Of a stretch of DNA of 64,000 nt, positions 27,349 to 37,063 are shown piece after piece. How positions within the stretch are numbered: the first letter of the stretch is position 1; each line of letters starts with the position of its first letter. The DNA is from JAGVJT01 sp964513205 (lineage in GTDB: Bacteria; Pseudomonadota; Gammaproteobacteria; Legionellales; Legionellaceae): assembly GCA_964513205.1 (NCBI GenBank), contig CAZELP010000003.1, positions 78,018-142,017 on the forward strand, given 5' to 3'. The position numbers and the translations under genes were made by a program. Under the pieces are notes generated by a model. The model was not told the origin of the DNA. It saw only the letters and a list, made by a program, of their open reading frames with translations, and ran no database searches.

Positions 27349-27804
27349 ATGACTCAAAAAGAACAATTACAGCAAGACATCAAAGAAGCCATGCGTGCTC
27401 GTGATAAAGCACGACTCGATGTCTTGCGGTTGATTTCCGCAGCAATCAAGCAAATAGAAGTTGATGAGCGTATTGAAGTCGATGATGCTCGTTTTTTGGC
27501 GATACTCGACAAAATGGTCAAACAACGCCAAGAGTCGATCAACCACTACCAAACAGCCAATCGCGACGACTTGGTTGCGCAAGAAACATTTGAGTTGGGC
27601 ATTATTCAACACTATCTTCCTGAGCCTTTGTCCGAAACAGAGATCATGGCCATCGTTGATGCAGCGTTTGCCACACTAACAGTGAGTCATCCCAGTGACA
27701 TGAGTAAAGTCATGGCACAAATTAAGCCCAAACTCCAAGGGCGCGCTGACATGGGAAAAGTCAGCCAGTTCGTGAAGCAGAAACTTAACAGCTTGTTGGG
27801 ATAA
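27349..27804 (+). CDS. yqeY: GatB/YqeY-domain protein
   Basis: 151 residues, one YqeY domain, helical throughout. The family pattern is seen in RARDKARLDVLRLI, KRQESINHYQ-like, E...I...YLP and the C-terminal GRADMGKVSQFVK. It resembles the tail of the GatB amidotransferase subunit that binds tRNA; its own role is not known. It lies 6 bases after rpsU and 3 before dnaG, so it is part of the operon. E. coli lacks it at this place. Confidence 0.93.
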   Translation: MTQKEQLQQDIKEAMRARDKARLDVLRLISAAIKQIEVDERIEVDDARFLAILDKMVKQRQESINHYQTANRDDLVAQETFELGIIQHYLPEPLSETEIMAIVDAAFATLTVSHPSDMSKVMAQIKPKLQGRADMGKVSQFVKQKLNSLLG

Positions 27805-27807
27805 ATC

Positions 27808-29526
27808 GTGGGACTTATTCCCCGCCCATTTATCGACGAGCTGTTGGATCAAACCGATATTGTGGCTTTGATAGACAGCTTTGTCCCCCTCAAAAAACAA
27901 GGTCACAGTTTTGTTGCATGCTGCCCTTTTCATCACGAAAAAACGCCATCTTTTAATGTTGTGCCTAAAAAGCAGTTTTACCATTGCTTTGGTTGCGGCG
28001 TCAGTGGAAACGCACTCAGTTTTATGATGCAATACCTCAATCAAAGCTTCACAGAAGCAGTCGATACATTGGCTGTGAGAGTAGGTCTTCAAGTCCCTCG
28101 TGAAAATAAAGCACCGCAGGTGAATCCAAATTTGTATCACCTCTTATCTTATGTCGCGTTGTTTTATCAAAAGGCAATGTCGCTGAAAGACGCCCCTGCA
28201 TTAGACTACCTGCAACAACGAGGGGTCGACGGCGAAGTGATTCAACGCTATCAGCTTGGATACGCGCCAAAAGGCTGGAAAATCCTCTCTCAAACCAAAG
28301 CATTCCAACGTCACCATGCCGCGCTCGCCACCACGGGCATGCTGATACAAAAAGAACAGCAAAATGATTATTATGACCGATATCGTCATCGACTCATGTT
28401 TCCCATCCATGATAAAAAAGGCCGCATCATTGGTTTTGGAGGACGAGCGCTTGAGAAGGAAGATAAACCCAAATATCTCAACTCACCAGAAACCCCCATT
28501 TTTCATAAAAATCGAGAATTATATGGCCTTTACCAAGTTTTACAGTTAGAGCCGCGCCCAGCACAATTCATTGTGGTCGAAGGCTACATGGATGTGATCG
28601 CATTGGCTCAATATGGAATCCGTAATGCAGTTGCCACACTGGGAACAGCGACAAGTACATTTCATATTCAGCTGCTGCAACAATACACTTCACACATCAT
28701 TTTTTGTTTTGATGGCGATCATGCAGGGCAACAAGCCGCTCAAAAAGCACTCGAAAGCATTCTCCCGGCCCTTGACAGCACACTCACTGCATCTTTTGTT
28801 TTTTTACCAGAGCAAGACGATCCAGATAGCTATATTCGTCGCATGGGGAAAGAAGCGTTTGAAAAAATTGTTTCAGAAGCCACACCACTTGACGTGTATG
28901 TGCTGCAGCTCATCGAATCAGGAATCGATACCACCACCGTTTCAGGTAAAAATCAGCTCCTACATCAAGCAAAACCATTCCTGGAGAAAATTCCAGAAAG
29001 CCCTTTTAAATCACTTTTGCTACAAGAGCTTGCGACCCGTACTCGACTTGAAATCAATCAAGTGAAACAATTGCTCAAAACTCCTTTGATAGAAACGCCA
29101 TTACCCGAAGCCCTCAAACGCACGCCATCAAGGATGGCTGTCGCTTTACTGCTACAACATCCAGAGGCATATCAAACACTTGCATCAACTTATCCACCCA
29201 CACGGTTTTCTGAATATGCACTTTTGCGACAACTGATGACCATGATTTTGACTGAGCCACATCTCAGAACAGCAACGCTAGTAGAGCGATTTCGTGAGTC
29301 GCGTGCATTTGGCGCATTGCAAAAGCTTGCCACACTGGAAACTTTTGTTTTAGAAGAAGCCGTTCAACAAGAGCTAGCCGATACCTTGGCTTTTTTGTTA
29401 CAAAAAACACAAGAAGAAACCATTCAAAGACTGTTAAAACGCGCAAAAATACAAGAATTAAGCACAGAAGAACGCCAACAATTGCTAGAATTAGTGCAAC
29501 AAAAAAAACAAACCACAAACCTCTAG
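27808..29526 (+). CDS. dnaG: DNA primase
   Basis: Makes the RNA primers for replication. 572 residues starting at GTG 27808. The N-terminal zinc domain has Cys39, His42, Cys60 and Cys63 (CPFH and CFGC). The RNA-polymerase core has the Toprim motifs VVEGYMDV and FDGDHAGQQAA. The C-terminal helicase-binding part (about 430-572) is helical and less conserved, as usual. Confidence 0.97.
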   Translation: MGLIPRPFIDELLDQTDIVALIDSFVPLKKQGHSFVACCPFHHEKTPSFNVVPKKQFYHCFGCGVSGNALSFMMQYLNQSFTEAVDTLAVRVGLQVPRENKAPQVNPNLYHLLSYVALFYQKAMSLKDAPALDYLQQRGVDGEVIQRYQLGYAPKGWKILSQTKAFQRHHAALATTGMLIQKEQQNDYYDRYRHRLMFPIHDKKGRIIGFGGRALEKEDKPKYLNSPETPIFHKNRELYGLYQVLQLEPRPAQFIVVEGYMDVIALAQYGIRNAVATLGTATSTFHIQLLQQYTSHIIFCFDGDHAGQQAAQKALESILPALDSTLTASFVFLPEQDDPDSYIRRMGKEAFEKIVSEATPLDVYVLQLIESGIDTTTVSGKNQLLHQAKPFLEKIPESPFKSLLLQELATRTRLEINQVKQLLKTPLIETPLPEALKRTPSRMAVALLLQHPEAYQTLASTYPPTRFSEYALLRQLMTMILTEPHLRTATLVERFRESRAFGALQKLATLETFVLEEAVQQELADTLAFLLQKTQEETIQRLLKRAKIQELSTEERQQLLELVQQKKQTTNL

Positions 29527-29592
29527 TATGTTGGATAAAGGCAGTTTATAATTGGGCATTTTTATTGCCATATTTTTTCATATTAGATACGT

Positions 29593-31467
29593 ATGTCCAC
29601 AAACGACCATGAACAGCAACGATCGCAAATTACCAAAGTCATCAGCTTAGGTAAAGAACAGAATTATCTCACTTACGCCCAAATTAACGATTTGTTGCCA
29701 AATATCGTCGATACAGAGCATTTTGATGTCATCATCACCATGCTCGAGGGAATGAACATCAAAGTATTTGAGCTACCACCGAGCTATGACGAGCTCTTGT
29801 TATTGGGCAACACAGAAGAAGCCCCAGACGATGTTGAAGAAGCGGCTGATGTCGTTTTGTCTGTTGACAAAGAGTCAGGCCGAACAACAGACCCTGTTCG
29901 CATGTACATGCGAGAAATGGGCACCGTTGAACTGCTGACTCGCGAAGGCGAAATTCGAATTGCAAAACGCATCGAGGAAGGCATCTACCAGGTCTTAAAA
30001 TCTCTTTCAAATTACCCCGAAACAGTGCAACTGGTTCTTCAAGACTATGAAAAAGTCGCCACAGAAGAACTCCGATTGAGTGACATTATCAGCGGATTCT
30101 CAGATGCGGAAGAAGCGCCACCATCAAGTATTGGCTCCATGCTGGAAGATGCCGATGCGCTCATTGATGAGCCGATTGATATTCCTGAAGAAGAGGAAGA
30201 AGGTGAGGCAGGTGAAGGCGGCATCATCGAAGTTGATGAAGGCCCGAATCCAGAACAAGCACAATTGTATTTCGATGAACTTCGAACAGCTCATCAAGCC
30301 GCACTAGACAGTATTCAAACAAACGGCCGAGAGCATGCCAAAACAATTGCGGCAATTGAAAACATGGCGGAGGCCTTCTTAAAACTCAAATTTACATCTC
30401 GAGAAGTCGATCGCTTCACACAATATTTTAGACATCTTCGTAACGAAGTACGGGATGTTGAGCGTCATGTCATGCGGCTGTGTATCGAGCGTGCAAAAAT
30501 GCCACGAAAACTCTTCATTGAAACCTTCCCAGGAGAAGAAACTTCGCTGGAATGGTTGCCTACGCTGATTCAAAAACACGCCAAGAAGTTGGATCTGATC
30601 AAGATACAAGAAGTTCAACATGAAGTGATTCATGCGCAACAAAAACTTGCACACTTTGAAAATGTGCATGGGCTGAATATTGCAGAAATCAAAGACATCA
30701 ATCGACAAATGTCGATTGGCGAAGCCAAGGCTCGTAGAGCTAAAAAAGAAATGGTCGAAGCCAACCTCCGACTGGTTATTTCAATTGCAAAAAAATATAC
30801 CAATCGCGGTTTGCAATTCTTAGATTTAATTCAAGAAGGCAATATCGGATTGATGAAAGCAGTCGATAAATTTGAGTATCGACGCGGGTATAAATTCTCA
30901 ACCTATGCAACTTGGTGGATTCGTCAAGCGATTACCCGATCAATTGCAGATCAAGCCAGAACAATTCGTATTCCAGTGCATATGATTGAAACGATTAACA
31001 AGCTCAATCGGATTTCAAGGCAGATTCTCCAAGAAACAGGACGAGAACCGACTCCAGAAGAACTTGCAGAAAAAATGGATCTCAGTGAAGATAAAATTCG
31101 CAAGGTCCTCAAAATTGCAAAAGAACCGATTTCAATGGAAACGCCTGTCGGCGATGATGATGACTCACATTTAGGTGACTTCATCCAAGACGACAATATG
31201 GACTCCCCGATTGACTGCGCAACGGCCGAAGGTCTCCGAGAAGCAACGCTCGAAATCTTAGAAACCTTGACTCCACGGGAAGCCAAAGTTTTACGCATGC
31301 GTTTTGGTATTGAAATGAATACCGATCACACGTTGGAAGAAGTAGGAAAACAGTTTGATGTCACACGAGAGCGGATTCGACAGATTGAAGCAAAAGCGCT
31401 GCGCAAACTACGACACCCCTCTCGCTCAGAAAAGCTGCGTAGCTTTCTCGACAACGAAGAATCATAA
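29593..31467 (+). CDS. rpoD: primary RNA polymerase sigma factor (sigma-70)
   Basis: 624 residues with region 1.1 at the start, an acidic non-conserved stretch (about 195-215, rich in Glu), and the full region 2 (EANLRLVISIAKKYTN, FSTYATWWIRQAITR) at about 390-450. Region 3 follows, then region 4 with TLEEVGKQFDVTRERIRQIE (helix-turn-helix for the -35 box). Last gene of the rpsU operon; a separate weak promoter (TATAAT at 29547-29552) may lie just upstream. A terminator follows at 31507. Confidence 0.98.
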   Translation: MSTNDHEQQRSQITKVISLGKEQNYLTYAQINDLLPNIVDTEHFDVIITMLEGMNIKVFELPPSYDELLLLGNTEEAPDDVEEAADVVLSVDKESGRTTDPVRMYMREMGTVELLTREGEIRIAKRIEEGIYQVLKSLSNYPETVQLVLQDYEKVATEELRLSDIISGFSDAEEAPPSSIGSMLEDADALIDEPIDIPEEEEEGEAGEGGIIEVDEGPNPEQAQLYFDELRTAHQAALDSIQTNGREHAKTIAAIENMAEAFLKLKFTSREVDRFTQYFRHLRNEVRDVERHVMRLCIERAKMPRKLFIETFPGEETSLEWLPTLIQKHAKKLDLIKIQEVQHEVIHAQQKLAHFENVHGLNIAEIKDINRQMSIGEAKARRAKKEMVEANLRLVISIAKKYTNRGLQFLDLIQEGNIGLMKAVDKFEYRRGYKFSTYATWWIRQAITRSIADQARTIRIPVHMIETINKLNRISRQILQETGREPTPEELAEKMDLSEDKIRKVLKIAKEPISMETPVGDDDDSHLGDFIQDDNMDSPIDCATAEGLREATLEILETLTPREAKVLRMRFGIEMNTDHTLEEVGKQFDVTRERIRQIEAKALRKLRHPSRSEKLRSFLDNEES

Positions 31468-31506
31468 TTTCAAGAAATACTGTGTGCTTATATTTTGAAA
31501 AAACTC

Positions 31507-31532
31507 AAAACACCCGTTTAAGCGGGTGTTTT
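31507..31532 (+). terminator. Rho-independent terminator after rpoD
   Basis: A 10-base stem (AAAACACCCG with CGGGTGTTTT) around a 6-base loop, ending in a short T run. It sits between rpoD and the channel gene, only 20 bases before the latter's ATG, and so could also act as a partial stop or attenuator. Confidence 0.8.
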
Positions 31533-31552
31533 GCAAATCAACAAGGACGTTT

Positions 31553-33802
31553 ATGCAAAAATTTTGTGCCGTTTTTTTGTTGTTTATTTTTTCTTTTACA
31601 ACAGCATGGGCTGCAAGCACATCATTTCCTCTGAAATCAGCCACTCAAAAACTCACTGCCATCCAAAAAAACCTATCGATACCACATCGCTCAGAAAGTG
31701 CTTACATTCAAGCCATTGAAACCATAGAAAATTTAATCCATCAAGCCTCTGAATGCACAGAGGAAACACAAAAAGAGCTTGAAAATATTGATATATTAAT
31801 GACACAAAGTAAGAAACTCTCTGAGAGCTCAAACAGCGCAGATCGACTTTACTTAACAGAACAACAAAAAAAATGGGAGAACATCCAGGCAGAATGCCGT
31901 CTTTTCACAATTCGTGCGACAGAAGCGCTTAACGATGATAAACGAGCACTCACCAACATCAAAGAGCAAGCCACTCTTTCACGAGGCATGCCAATTTGGA
32001 ATCTATATAAAACATGGCGTGAAAATCAAACCCCTCTTTTTGTTCCCGATTGGAAAATCCACGTATTTAATCCAATCCATATCAATTTAAATCATTTATT
32101 CATCTATCTTCCCATCGCTTTACTTTTATCTTGGATCCTTGTCAAACGATACTTTGCCAATCGCAGCTCTACCGCATTGATTTACAATAAAAAATCAATC
32201 ATTGCCTATGTGGGACTACTTTTTTGTTTTTTTTATGGACTCATCCAAATTGGCCCCTTGTTGACTGACTGGATACTCGAAGATACTTTTGACGGGAAAA
32301 TCATCCCTCTTGGCTTATTTTGCACTTATTTTTTCAGTACGTGCTTGTTGATCATGTTTTTCAACATGACCTCTATTCGAGCTTTTCTTGCTTGGTATAA
32401 TTTAGATTATCGTTTTGCTCGTGCCTGTCTTTTTTTCATCTTAACAGCATTTACAATAGCACTCCTTGGTCGATGGTCTATCGAGCTCGATCTGTACACA
32501 CCGCTATTGGAAGCCGCCTTAAAAACATTCTATTTGGATTTGGTGCTTTTCACCTGCGTGGGTTACGCCATTTACTATAATCAAACGCATCAACATGCAA
32601 CATGGCTTTTGCGGCATAAAGTGCCGTTTCAACTGGCAACAGTGATTGTTCTCGGAATACCCTTTGCCCTGGGTGTGTTGGGTTATCTTTCCTTGGCATT
32701 ACAACTGGTTTATGCCTGCTTTGTGTTGTTGACTATTCTGTTTTTTATGACGGCTTTGATTCGTGGATGCGAAAAGCTTTATCGTTACTTATATCAAAAT
32801 GAAACACTCCATCATTCGATTATGAGGTACTTTGGTTATCGCCCAGATCAAACATTTACCGAATTCTTGGTTCTGAAAATTTCACTGCAACTGATTACAT
32901 TTTTAGCTGGAGTGTTTTTAACCTTCAAGGCAACCGGATTTTCAACATCAACCATCGAACTCGCGTATGATCAAATGACCAACGGTATACACATTGGTAA
33001 CATGACGTTATACCCCACACGCATTCTGTTGGGTGTGATTGTGTTTTGTTTGGTTTATCTTGCTTCGCGCGCTGTATCAACCAAAATCAGTGGACATCAG
33101 CAGTTTGAAGATGGTGAAGAAACTCAAGTCGCAGTGGCTTCTATTCTCACTTATATTGGTTTTTCAATTGCATTTATCGTCGGCTCACTCATTGCTGGCT
33201 TCGATTTCACAGGCCTTGCCATTATTGCAGGAGCGCTTTCTGTCGGAATTGGACTCGGCTTACAAAGTATCGTCAATAATTTTGTTTCAGGTCTTATTAT
33301 TCTGATTGAAAAACCCATTAAACCTGGCGACCGAATTTCAATCGGTGGAGTCGAAGGAGTGGTCAAAAAAATTCGCGTCCGCTCGACACAAATCATGACC
33401 AGCGCCAGAGAAGACATTATTATTCCCAATTCCGATCTGATTACACAACGGGTAGTCAATTTCATGCTTTCAGATAAATATTGTCGTCTTACATTTGATA
33501 TACAAGTCGCTTATGGCAGTGATACTCACTTCGTTCGAGACACGCTTCTTGAGATTGCCAATCAACACCAAGAAGTGATTAAAACAGAACGCCATAAACC
33601 AACCGCGTTATTGGCTGATTTTGGTGAAAATGCACTTGTTTTTCAACTCACATGCTTGATAAAAGACGTGACTAAAAAATCTGTCGTGCGCAGCGATATT
33701 CATTTTGAAATCGAGCGACTATTCAGAGAACGGCACATTGAAATGCCGTTCGTTCAGCGAGAAATTCATCTTCGAAGTGATGATCTCCAAGCACTACGTT
33801 AA
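31553..33802 (+). CDS. large MscS-family mechanosensitive channel (MscK/YbdG-like)
   Basis: 749 residues. A signal peptide (to about residue 21) is followed by a periplasmic helical domain to about 165, then about ten membrane segments. The MscS core lies near 530-740: VGIGLGLQSIVNNFVSGLIIL is the pore-lining helix and beginning of the beta domain, with EKPIKPGDRISIGGVEG and IPNSDLIT after it. Such channels release solutes on osmotic downshock. ATG 31553 follows AAGGA. The terminator just upstream leaves almost no room for a separate promoter. Convergent with dps (9-base overlap). Confidence 0.88.
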   Translation: MQKFCAVFLLFIFSFTTAWAASTSFPLKSATQKLTAIQKNLSIPHRSESAYIQAIETIENLIHQASECTEETQKELENIDILMTQSKKLSESSNSADRLYLTEQQKKWENIQAECRLFTIRATEALNDDKRALTNIKEQATLSRGMPIWNLYKTWRENQTPLFVPDWKIHVFNPIHINLNHLFIYLPIALLLSWILVKRYFANRSSTALIYNKKSIIAYVGLLFCFFYGLIQIGPLLTDWILEDTFDGKIIPLGLFCTYFFSTCLLIMFFNMTSIRAFLAWYNLDYRFARACLFFILTAFTIALLGRWSIELDLYTPLLEAALKTFYLDLVLFTCVGYAIYYNQTHQHATWLLRHKVPFQLATVIVLGIPFALGVLGYLSLALQLVYACFVLLTILFFMTALIRGCEKLYRYLYQNETLHHSIMRYFGYRPDQTFTEFLVLKISLQLITFLAGVFLTFKATGFSTSTIELAYDQMTNGIHIGNMTLYPTRILLGVIVFCLVYLASRAVSTKISGHQQFEDGEETQVAVASILTYIGFSIAFIVGSLIAGFDFTGLAIIAGALSVGIGLGLQSIVNNFVSGLIILIEKPIKPGDRISIGGVEGVVKKIRVRSTQIMTSAREDIIIPNSDLITQRVVNFMLSDKYCRLTFDIQVAYGSDTHFVRDTLLEIANQHQEVIKTERHKPTALLADFGENALVFQLTCLIKDVTKKSVVRSDIHFEIERLFRERHIEMPFVQREIHLRSDDLQALR

Positions 33803-34237
33803 CTCACAAGAGGCGCTTAACATCCAACGCATTTTTTCGTGCGCTTCAATACGCTCACTGAGTAAACCCACACTGGCAATATCGTCATTTTTTTCAGCCA
33901 AGACAACCAGCTGCTTCATCTGATAAATGAGCGCGGTATGATCGGTCGCCAGCTCTGAAAGCATCTGATTTGCGCTTGCATCAGAATGCCCGTCTTGTAT
34001 TGTTTTCAACCGCTGAAACTCTGAAAAGGTTGCCGGAACCTGATGTCCTAACATTCGTATCCGCTCAGCAACACGGTCGAGCGCATCCGCCAAATCTTTG
34101 TATTGTTCTTCAAATAATAGATGCAAAGGCTTAAACAAAGGCCCCGTCACATGCCAATGATAACTTTGTGTTTTCAAATAAACGGTATACATATCTACAA
34201 ACAATACACCAAGACGATGCGGCAATTGACTCTCCAT
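33794..34237 (-). CDS. dps: Dps-family ferritin-like DNA-protection protein
   Basis: 147 residues, a four-helix ferritin-like protein. The ferroxidase residues of Dps are in view: the His of SYHWHVTG near 34, then LFEEQYKDLADALDRVAERI, with the Asp and Glu ligands from the second helix. Oxidises and stores iron, protecting DNA from peroxide. ATG 34237 is chosen because GGAG sits at a normal distance; the first ATG at 34243 is too close. Confidence 0.88.
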   Translation of the reverse strand: MESQLPHRLGVLFVDMYTVYLKTQSYHWHVTGPLFKPLHLLFEEQYKDLADALDRVAERIRMLGHQVPATFSEFQRLKTIQDGHSDASANQMLSELATDHTALIYQMKQLVVLAEKNDDIASVGLLSERIEAHEKMRWMLSASCELT

Positions 34238-34316
34238 GAGCATTCTCCTCAAAATCTATTGTTTATGTATACAGTATAATGCGATATTTGACTTTTCGCA
34301 CTGGAATTGCCCCTAT

Positions 34317-34562
34317 CTAATCTGAGCCACGGATCAAAGATCGCACAGAAACATCTTCATCCACTTTTGGCCAATGCACTCCAAGACCATTACCAATAAA
34401 CCGCCAATCATTGCGCTCTACCTCGCTTGCATCTCGCAACCTTGGAAACCATTCCAAAGGAGCTGAAATTTCTCGACCATCAGCCAATACAAGATGTAAT
34501 GAGGTTTTTGTAAAGCTTACATCAACTGCATGATCATCAAATTTTATTGCTAAAGTACTCAT
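34317..34562 (-). CDS. DUF2442-family small protein
   Basis: 81 residues from ATG 34562. It shows the DUF2442 pattern: a short beta start (AIKFDDHAVDVSFT), LADGREISAPLEWFPRL, and WPKVDEDVSVRSLIRG at the end. The family is nearly always encoded next to DUF4160 proteins, as here (26-base overlap), and has been suggested as part of a toxin-antitoxin-like pair; the activity is not settled. Confidence 0.8.
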   Translation of the reverse strand: MSTLAIKFDDHAVDVSFTKTSLHLVLADGREISAPLEWFPRLRDASEVERNDWRFIGNGLGVHWPKVDEDVSVRSLIRGSD

Positions 34563-34779
34563 GCCATTTCTCCCAAAATAATTCTTTATTTTCAATTACC
34601 ATCAGCCTAAGCTTACTTAGTTCATGGCTTTTAAAACCATATGAACTGGCCAAACCAACAGGACTCAACCAAAATTTACCCACTTTATCTCCATGTTCAA
34701 CATGAATATGTGGTGGTTCACCACCTTCTAGGCTATAGAAGAAGAACCGATGACCTCTAATATTTAATACTGTAGGCAT
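34537..34779 (-). CDS. DUF4160-family small protein
   Basis: 80 residues. The DUF4160 pattern is clear: PTVLNIRGHRFFFYS, then EPPHIHVEHGD, then the basic HELSKLRLMVIENKELFWEKWHEYF helix. Overlaps the DUF2442 gene downstream by 26 bases, so the pair is one unit. The gene begins 8 bases after the transposase-like remnant, consistent with arrival on a mobile element. Confidence 0.82.
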   Translation of the reverse strand: MPTVLNIRGHRFFFYSLEGGEPPHIHVEHGDKVGKFWLSPVGLASSYGFKSHELSKLRLMVIENKELFWEKWHEYFSNKI

Positions 34780-34787
34780 ATTGTATC

Positions 34788-34970
34788 CTAAAAATTAAGC
34801 ACTTCATCTAACGTGTATTCTGAATCATTAGAACTGAGTAAACTGCTAAAATCATATGTACCGTGTAAGTTTACGTGTTGCCAGGTCAAAATAGAAATAT
34901 TTGTAATATGTTTCAATAAACGCTCTCTTTCATCTGACCCTGCTCGCATAATGATTATTATACGATGGAA
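34788..34970 (-). pseudogene. C-terminal remnant of a Tn3-family transposase
   Basis: A frame of about 60 codons runs from just after a TGA near 34970 to TAG at 34788; an ATG at 34949 leaves 53 residues. The stretch LLKHITNISILTWQHVNLHGTY matches in pattern the end of Tn3-type TnpA proteins, where a Ser-Pro-Leu-Gly-x-x-His-Ile-Asn-x-x-Gly-x-Tyr motif is conserved (here Trp-Gln-His-Val-Asn-Leu-His-Gly-Thr-Tyr). No upstream transposase sequence or terminal repeats are recognisable. Written from memory of the family, so moderate confidence only. Confidence 0.45.
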
Positions 34971-35037
34971 ATATCATGGATACTAAACGGAAGCTATACA
35001 CCGCCCCCTTTTTTTAACACTTACATCGCTTGAGTAC

Positions 35038-35307
35038 ATGCTATTTTTGATTGTAAAAATGATATTACTCTTAGTAAAAGCGGACGCCAGCATTAACGAA
35101 ATTGATAACGACGAACGCTTTCTGATTAACTATATATTAAATGAACGCAAAACCAAATCACAACGTTTAATAGAGTGGTCGTGGGAAATGCAGGGTATAC
35201 AAGACGAGGAATATTTTCGACGTTACTCAAGCAAAAGAAGCAGTTCGCATTTGCCCCGTTTCTGTAATTTAACCCAACTTTTAACATCGGAGTTAGAAAC
35301 CTTATAA
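35038..35307 (+). CDS. possible small protein of unknown function
   Basis: An open frame of 89 codons. It begins with a hydrophobic stretch (LFLIVKMILLLV) and continues with a charged part. No ribosome-binding site, no known motif, and the amino-acid composition is unremarkable. It is the only frame that fills the gap between the transposase remnant and the groEL terminator. It may be chance. Confidence 0.25.
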   Translation: MLFLIVKMILLLVKADASINEIDNDERFLINYILNERKTKSQRLIEWSWEMQGIQDEEYFRRYSSKRSSSHLPRFCNLTQLLTSELETL

Positions 35308-35333
35308 AATCAAAAAACAAGACGAGGCTTACA

Positions 35334-35359
35334 AAAAACCCGCGGATTCGCGGGTTTTT
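35334..35359 (-). terminator. Rho-independent terminator of groESL
   Basis: An 11-base stem, AAAAACCCGCG with CGCGGGTTTTT, around the loop GATT. Read on the minus strand it lies 20 bases after the groEL stop and ends in a T run. The hairpin is symmetrical and could also stop plus-strand transcripts. Confidence 0.88.
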
Positions 35360-35378
35360 ATAAGAAAAAGGGGGCAAA

Positions 35379-37022
35379 TTACATCATACCGCCCATGCCA
35401 CCCATACCGCCCATGCCGCCCATATCGCCAGCAGAAGCTTCTTCTTTTTTAGGTAAGTCAGCAACCATGCACTCTGTTGTTAACATTAAGCTTGCAACAG
35501 AAGCTGCATTTTGAAGCGCCATACGTGTCACTTTAGTTGGATCAAGAATACCCATCTCAACCATATCGCCATACTCACCAATCGCTGCGTTGAAACCAAA
35601 GTTACCTTTGTTTTCGACGATTTTATTGACCACAACAGAGGCCTCATATCCAGCATTGGTTACGATTTGACGTAAAGGAGACTCGATTGCACGACGTAGG
35701 ATATCAACCCCCATATCTTGATCGTGGTTATCGCCTTTCAAATTGTTCAGCGCTTTTTGCGCACGAATCAATGCAACACCACCACCCGCAACAATACCTT
35801 CTTCAACAGCAGCTCTTGTTGCATGCAATGCATCTTCAACACGTGCTTTTTTCTCTTTCATTTCAACTTCAGTTGCAGCACCAACTTTGATAACAGCAAC
35901 ACCGCCAGAAAGCTTAGCCACACGCTCTTGAAGTTTTTCACGATCGTAATCAGAACTTGTCTCAGCGATTTGCGCACGAATTTGAGAAATTCGAGCAGAA
36001 ATATCTTTTGACTTGCCTTCACCGTCAATAATCGTTGTGTTTTCTTTTGTAACGATCACACGTTTTGCAACACCTAAATCTTCTAGTGTAGCCGCTTCCA
36101 AGCTTTTACCTACTTCTTCAGAAATCACCTGTCCATTTGTCAAAATTGCGATGTCTTGAAGCATTGCTTTACGACGGTCACCAAATCCAGGTGCTTTTAC
36201 CGCGCAAACTTTTACAATACCACGCATGTTGTTCACTACTAGCGTTGCAAGCGCTTCACCTTCAACATCTTCAGCGATAATCAACAATGGACGACCTGAT
36301 TTTGCAACACCTTCAAGAACAGATAACATTTCACGAATGTTAGAAATTTTCTTGTCAACCAACAGAATGAATGGGTGTTCTAGCTCAGCAGACATGTTTT
36401 GTTGATTGTTAATGAAGTAAGGAGAAATGTAACCACGATCAAATTGCATTCCTTCTACAACAGAAAGCTCATTCTCAAGACCATTGCCATCTTCAACAGT
36501 GATCACGCCTTCTTTGCCCACTTTTTCCATTGCTTCTGCAATGATAGAGCCAATTGCTTCATCTGAGTTTGCAGAAATAGAACCAACTTGAGCAATTGCC
36601 TTGCTGTCTTTGCAAGGTTTAGACATGCTTTTTAATTGCTCGATAACAGCAGCAACCGCTTTATCGATACCACGTTTCAAATCCATTGGGTTCATACCAG
36701 CAGCAACTGCTTTATGGCCTTCTACCAAAATAGCACGAGCAAGTACTGTTGCTGTTGTTGTGCCATCTCCAGCAGTATCAGAAGTTTTAGATGCAACTTC
36801 CTTAACCATTTGTGCGCCCATGTTTTTAAAGCGATCTTCAAATTCGATTTCTTTTGCAACAGAAACACCATCTTTAGTGACAGTAGGTGCACCATAAGAT
36901 TTTTCCAGTACAACATTGCGACCACGAGGACCCATTGTGACTTGAACCGCATTTGCCAACGCATTTACACCGGCAAGCATTTGTTGACGCGCTTCGTCAC
37001 CAAAACGTAAATCTTTAGCCAT
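35379..37022 (-). CDS. groEL: 60 kDa chaperonin GroEL
   Basis: 547 residues, full length. Key regions are the N-terminal nucleotide loop (GPRGRNVVLEKSYGAP, then GDGTTTATVLA with the catalytic Asp), the apical peptide-binding part near 200-270, and the Gly-Gly-Met repeats at the end. Folds proteins in a 14-mer cage with GroES. ATG 37022 follows AAGGAG; the longer frame to 37040 is not used. Downstream of groES by 41 bases. Confidence 0.99.
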   Translation of the reverse strand: MAKDLRFGDEARQQMLAGVNALANAVQVTMGPRGRNVVLEKSYGAPTVTKDGVSVAKEIEFEDRFKNMGAQMVKEVASKTSDTAGDGTTTATVLARAILVEGHKAVAAGMNPMDLKRGIDKAVAAVIEQLKSMSKPCKDSKAIAQVGSISANSDEAIGSIIAEAMEKVGKEGVITVEDGNGLENELSVVEGMQFDRGYISPYFINNQQNMSAELEHPFILLVDKKISNIREMLSVLEGVAKSGRPLLIIAEDVEGEALATLVVNNMRGIVKVCAVKAPGFGDRRKAMLQDIAILTNGQVISEEVGKSLEAATLEDLGVAKRVIVTKENTTIIDGEGKSKDISARISQIRAQIAETSSDYDREKLQERVAKLSGGVAVIKVGAATEVEMKEKKARVEDALHATRAAVEEGIVAGGGVALIRAQKALNNLKGDNHDQDMGVDILRRAIESPLRQIVTNAGYEASVVVNKIVENKGNFGFNAAIGEYGDMVEMGILDPTKVTRMALQNAASVASLMLTTECMVADLPKKEEASAGDMGGMGGMGGMGGMM

Positions 37023-37063
37023 TGTTACAATCTCCTTCAAAAAAATAGAATGTTAAAATTGTC

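Noticed and set aside
34788..34949. A functional small gene of 53 residues
   Set aside because: The frame has no ribosome-binding site and its sequence fits the end of a transposase better than a stand-alone protein.
35718..37010. Several long plus-strand frames opposite groEL
   Set aside because: They are antisense shadows of a highly conserved gene with strong codon bias; no motif or start signal supports them.
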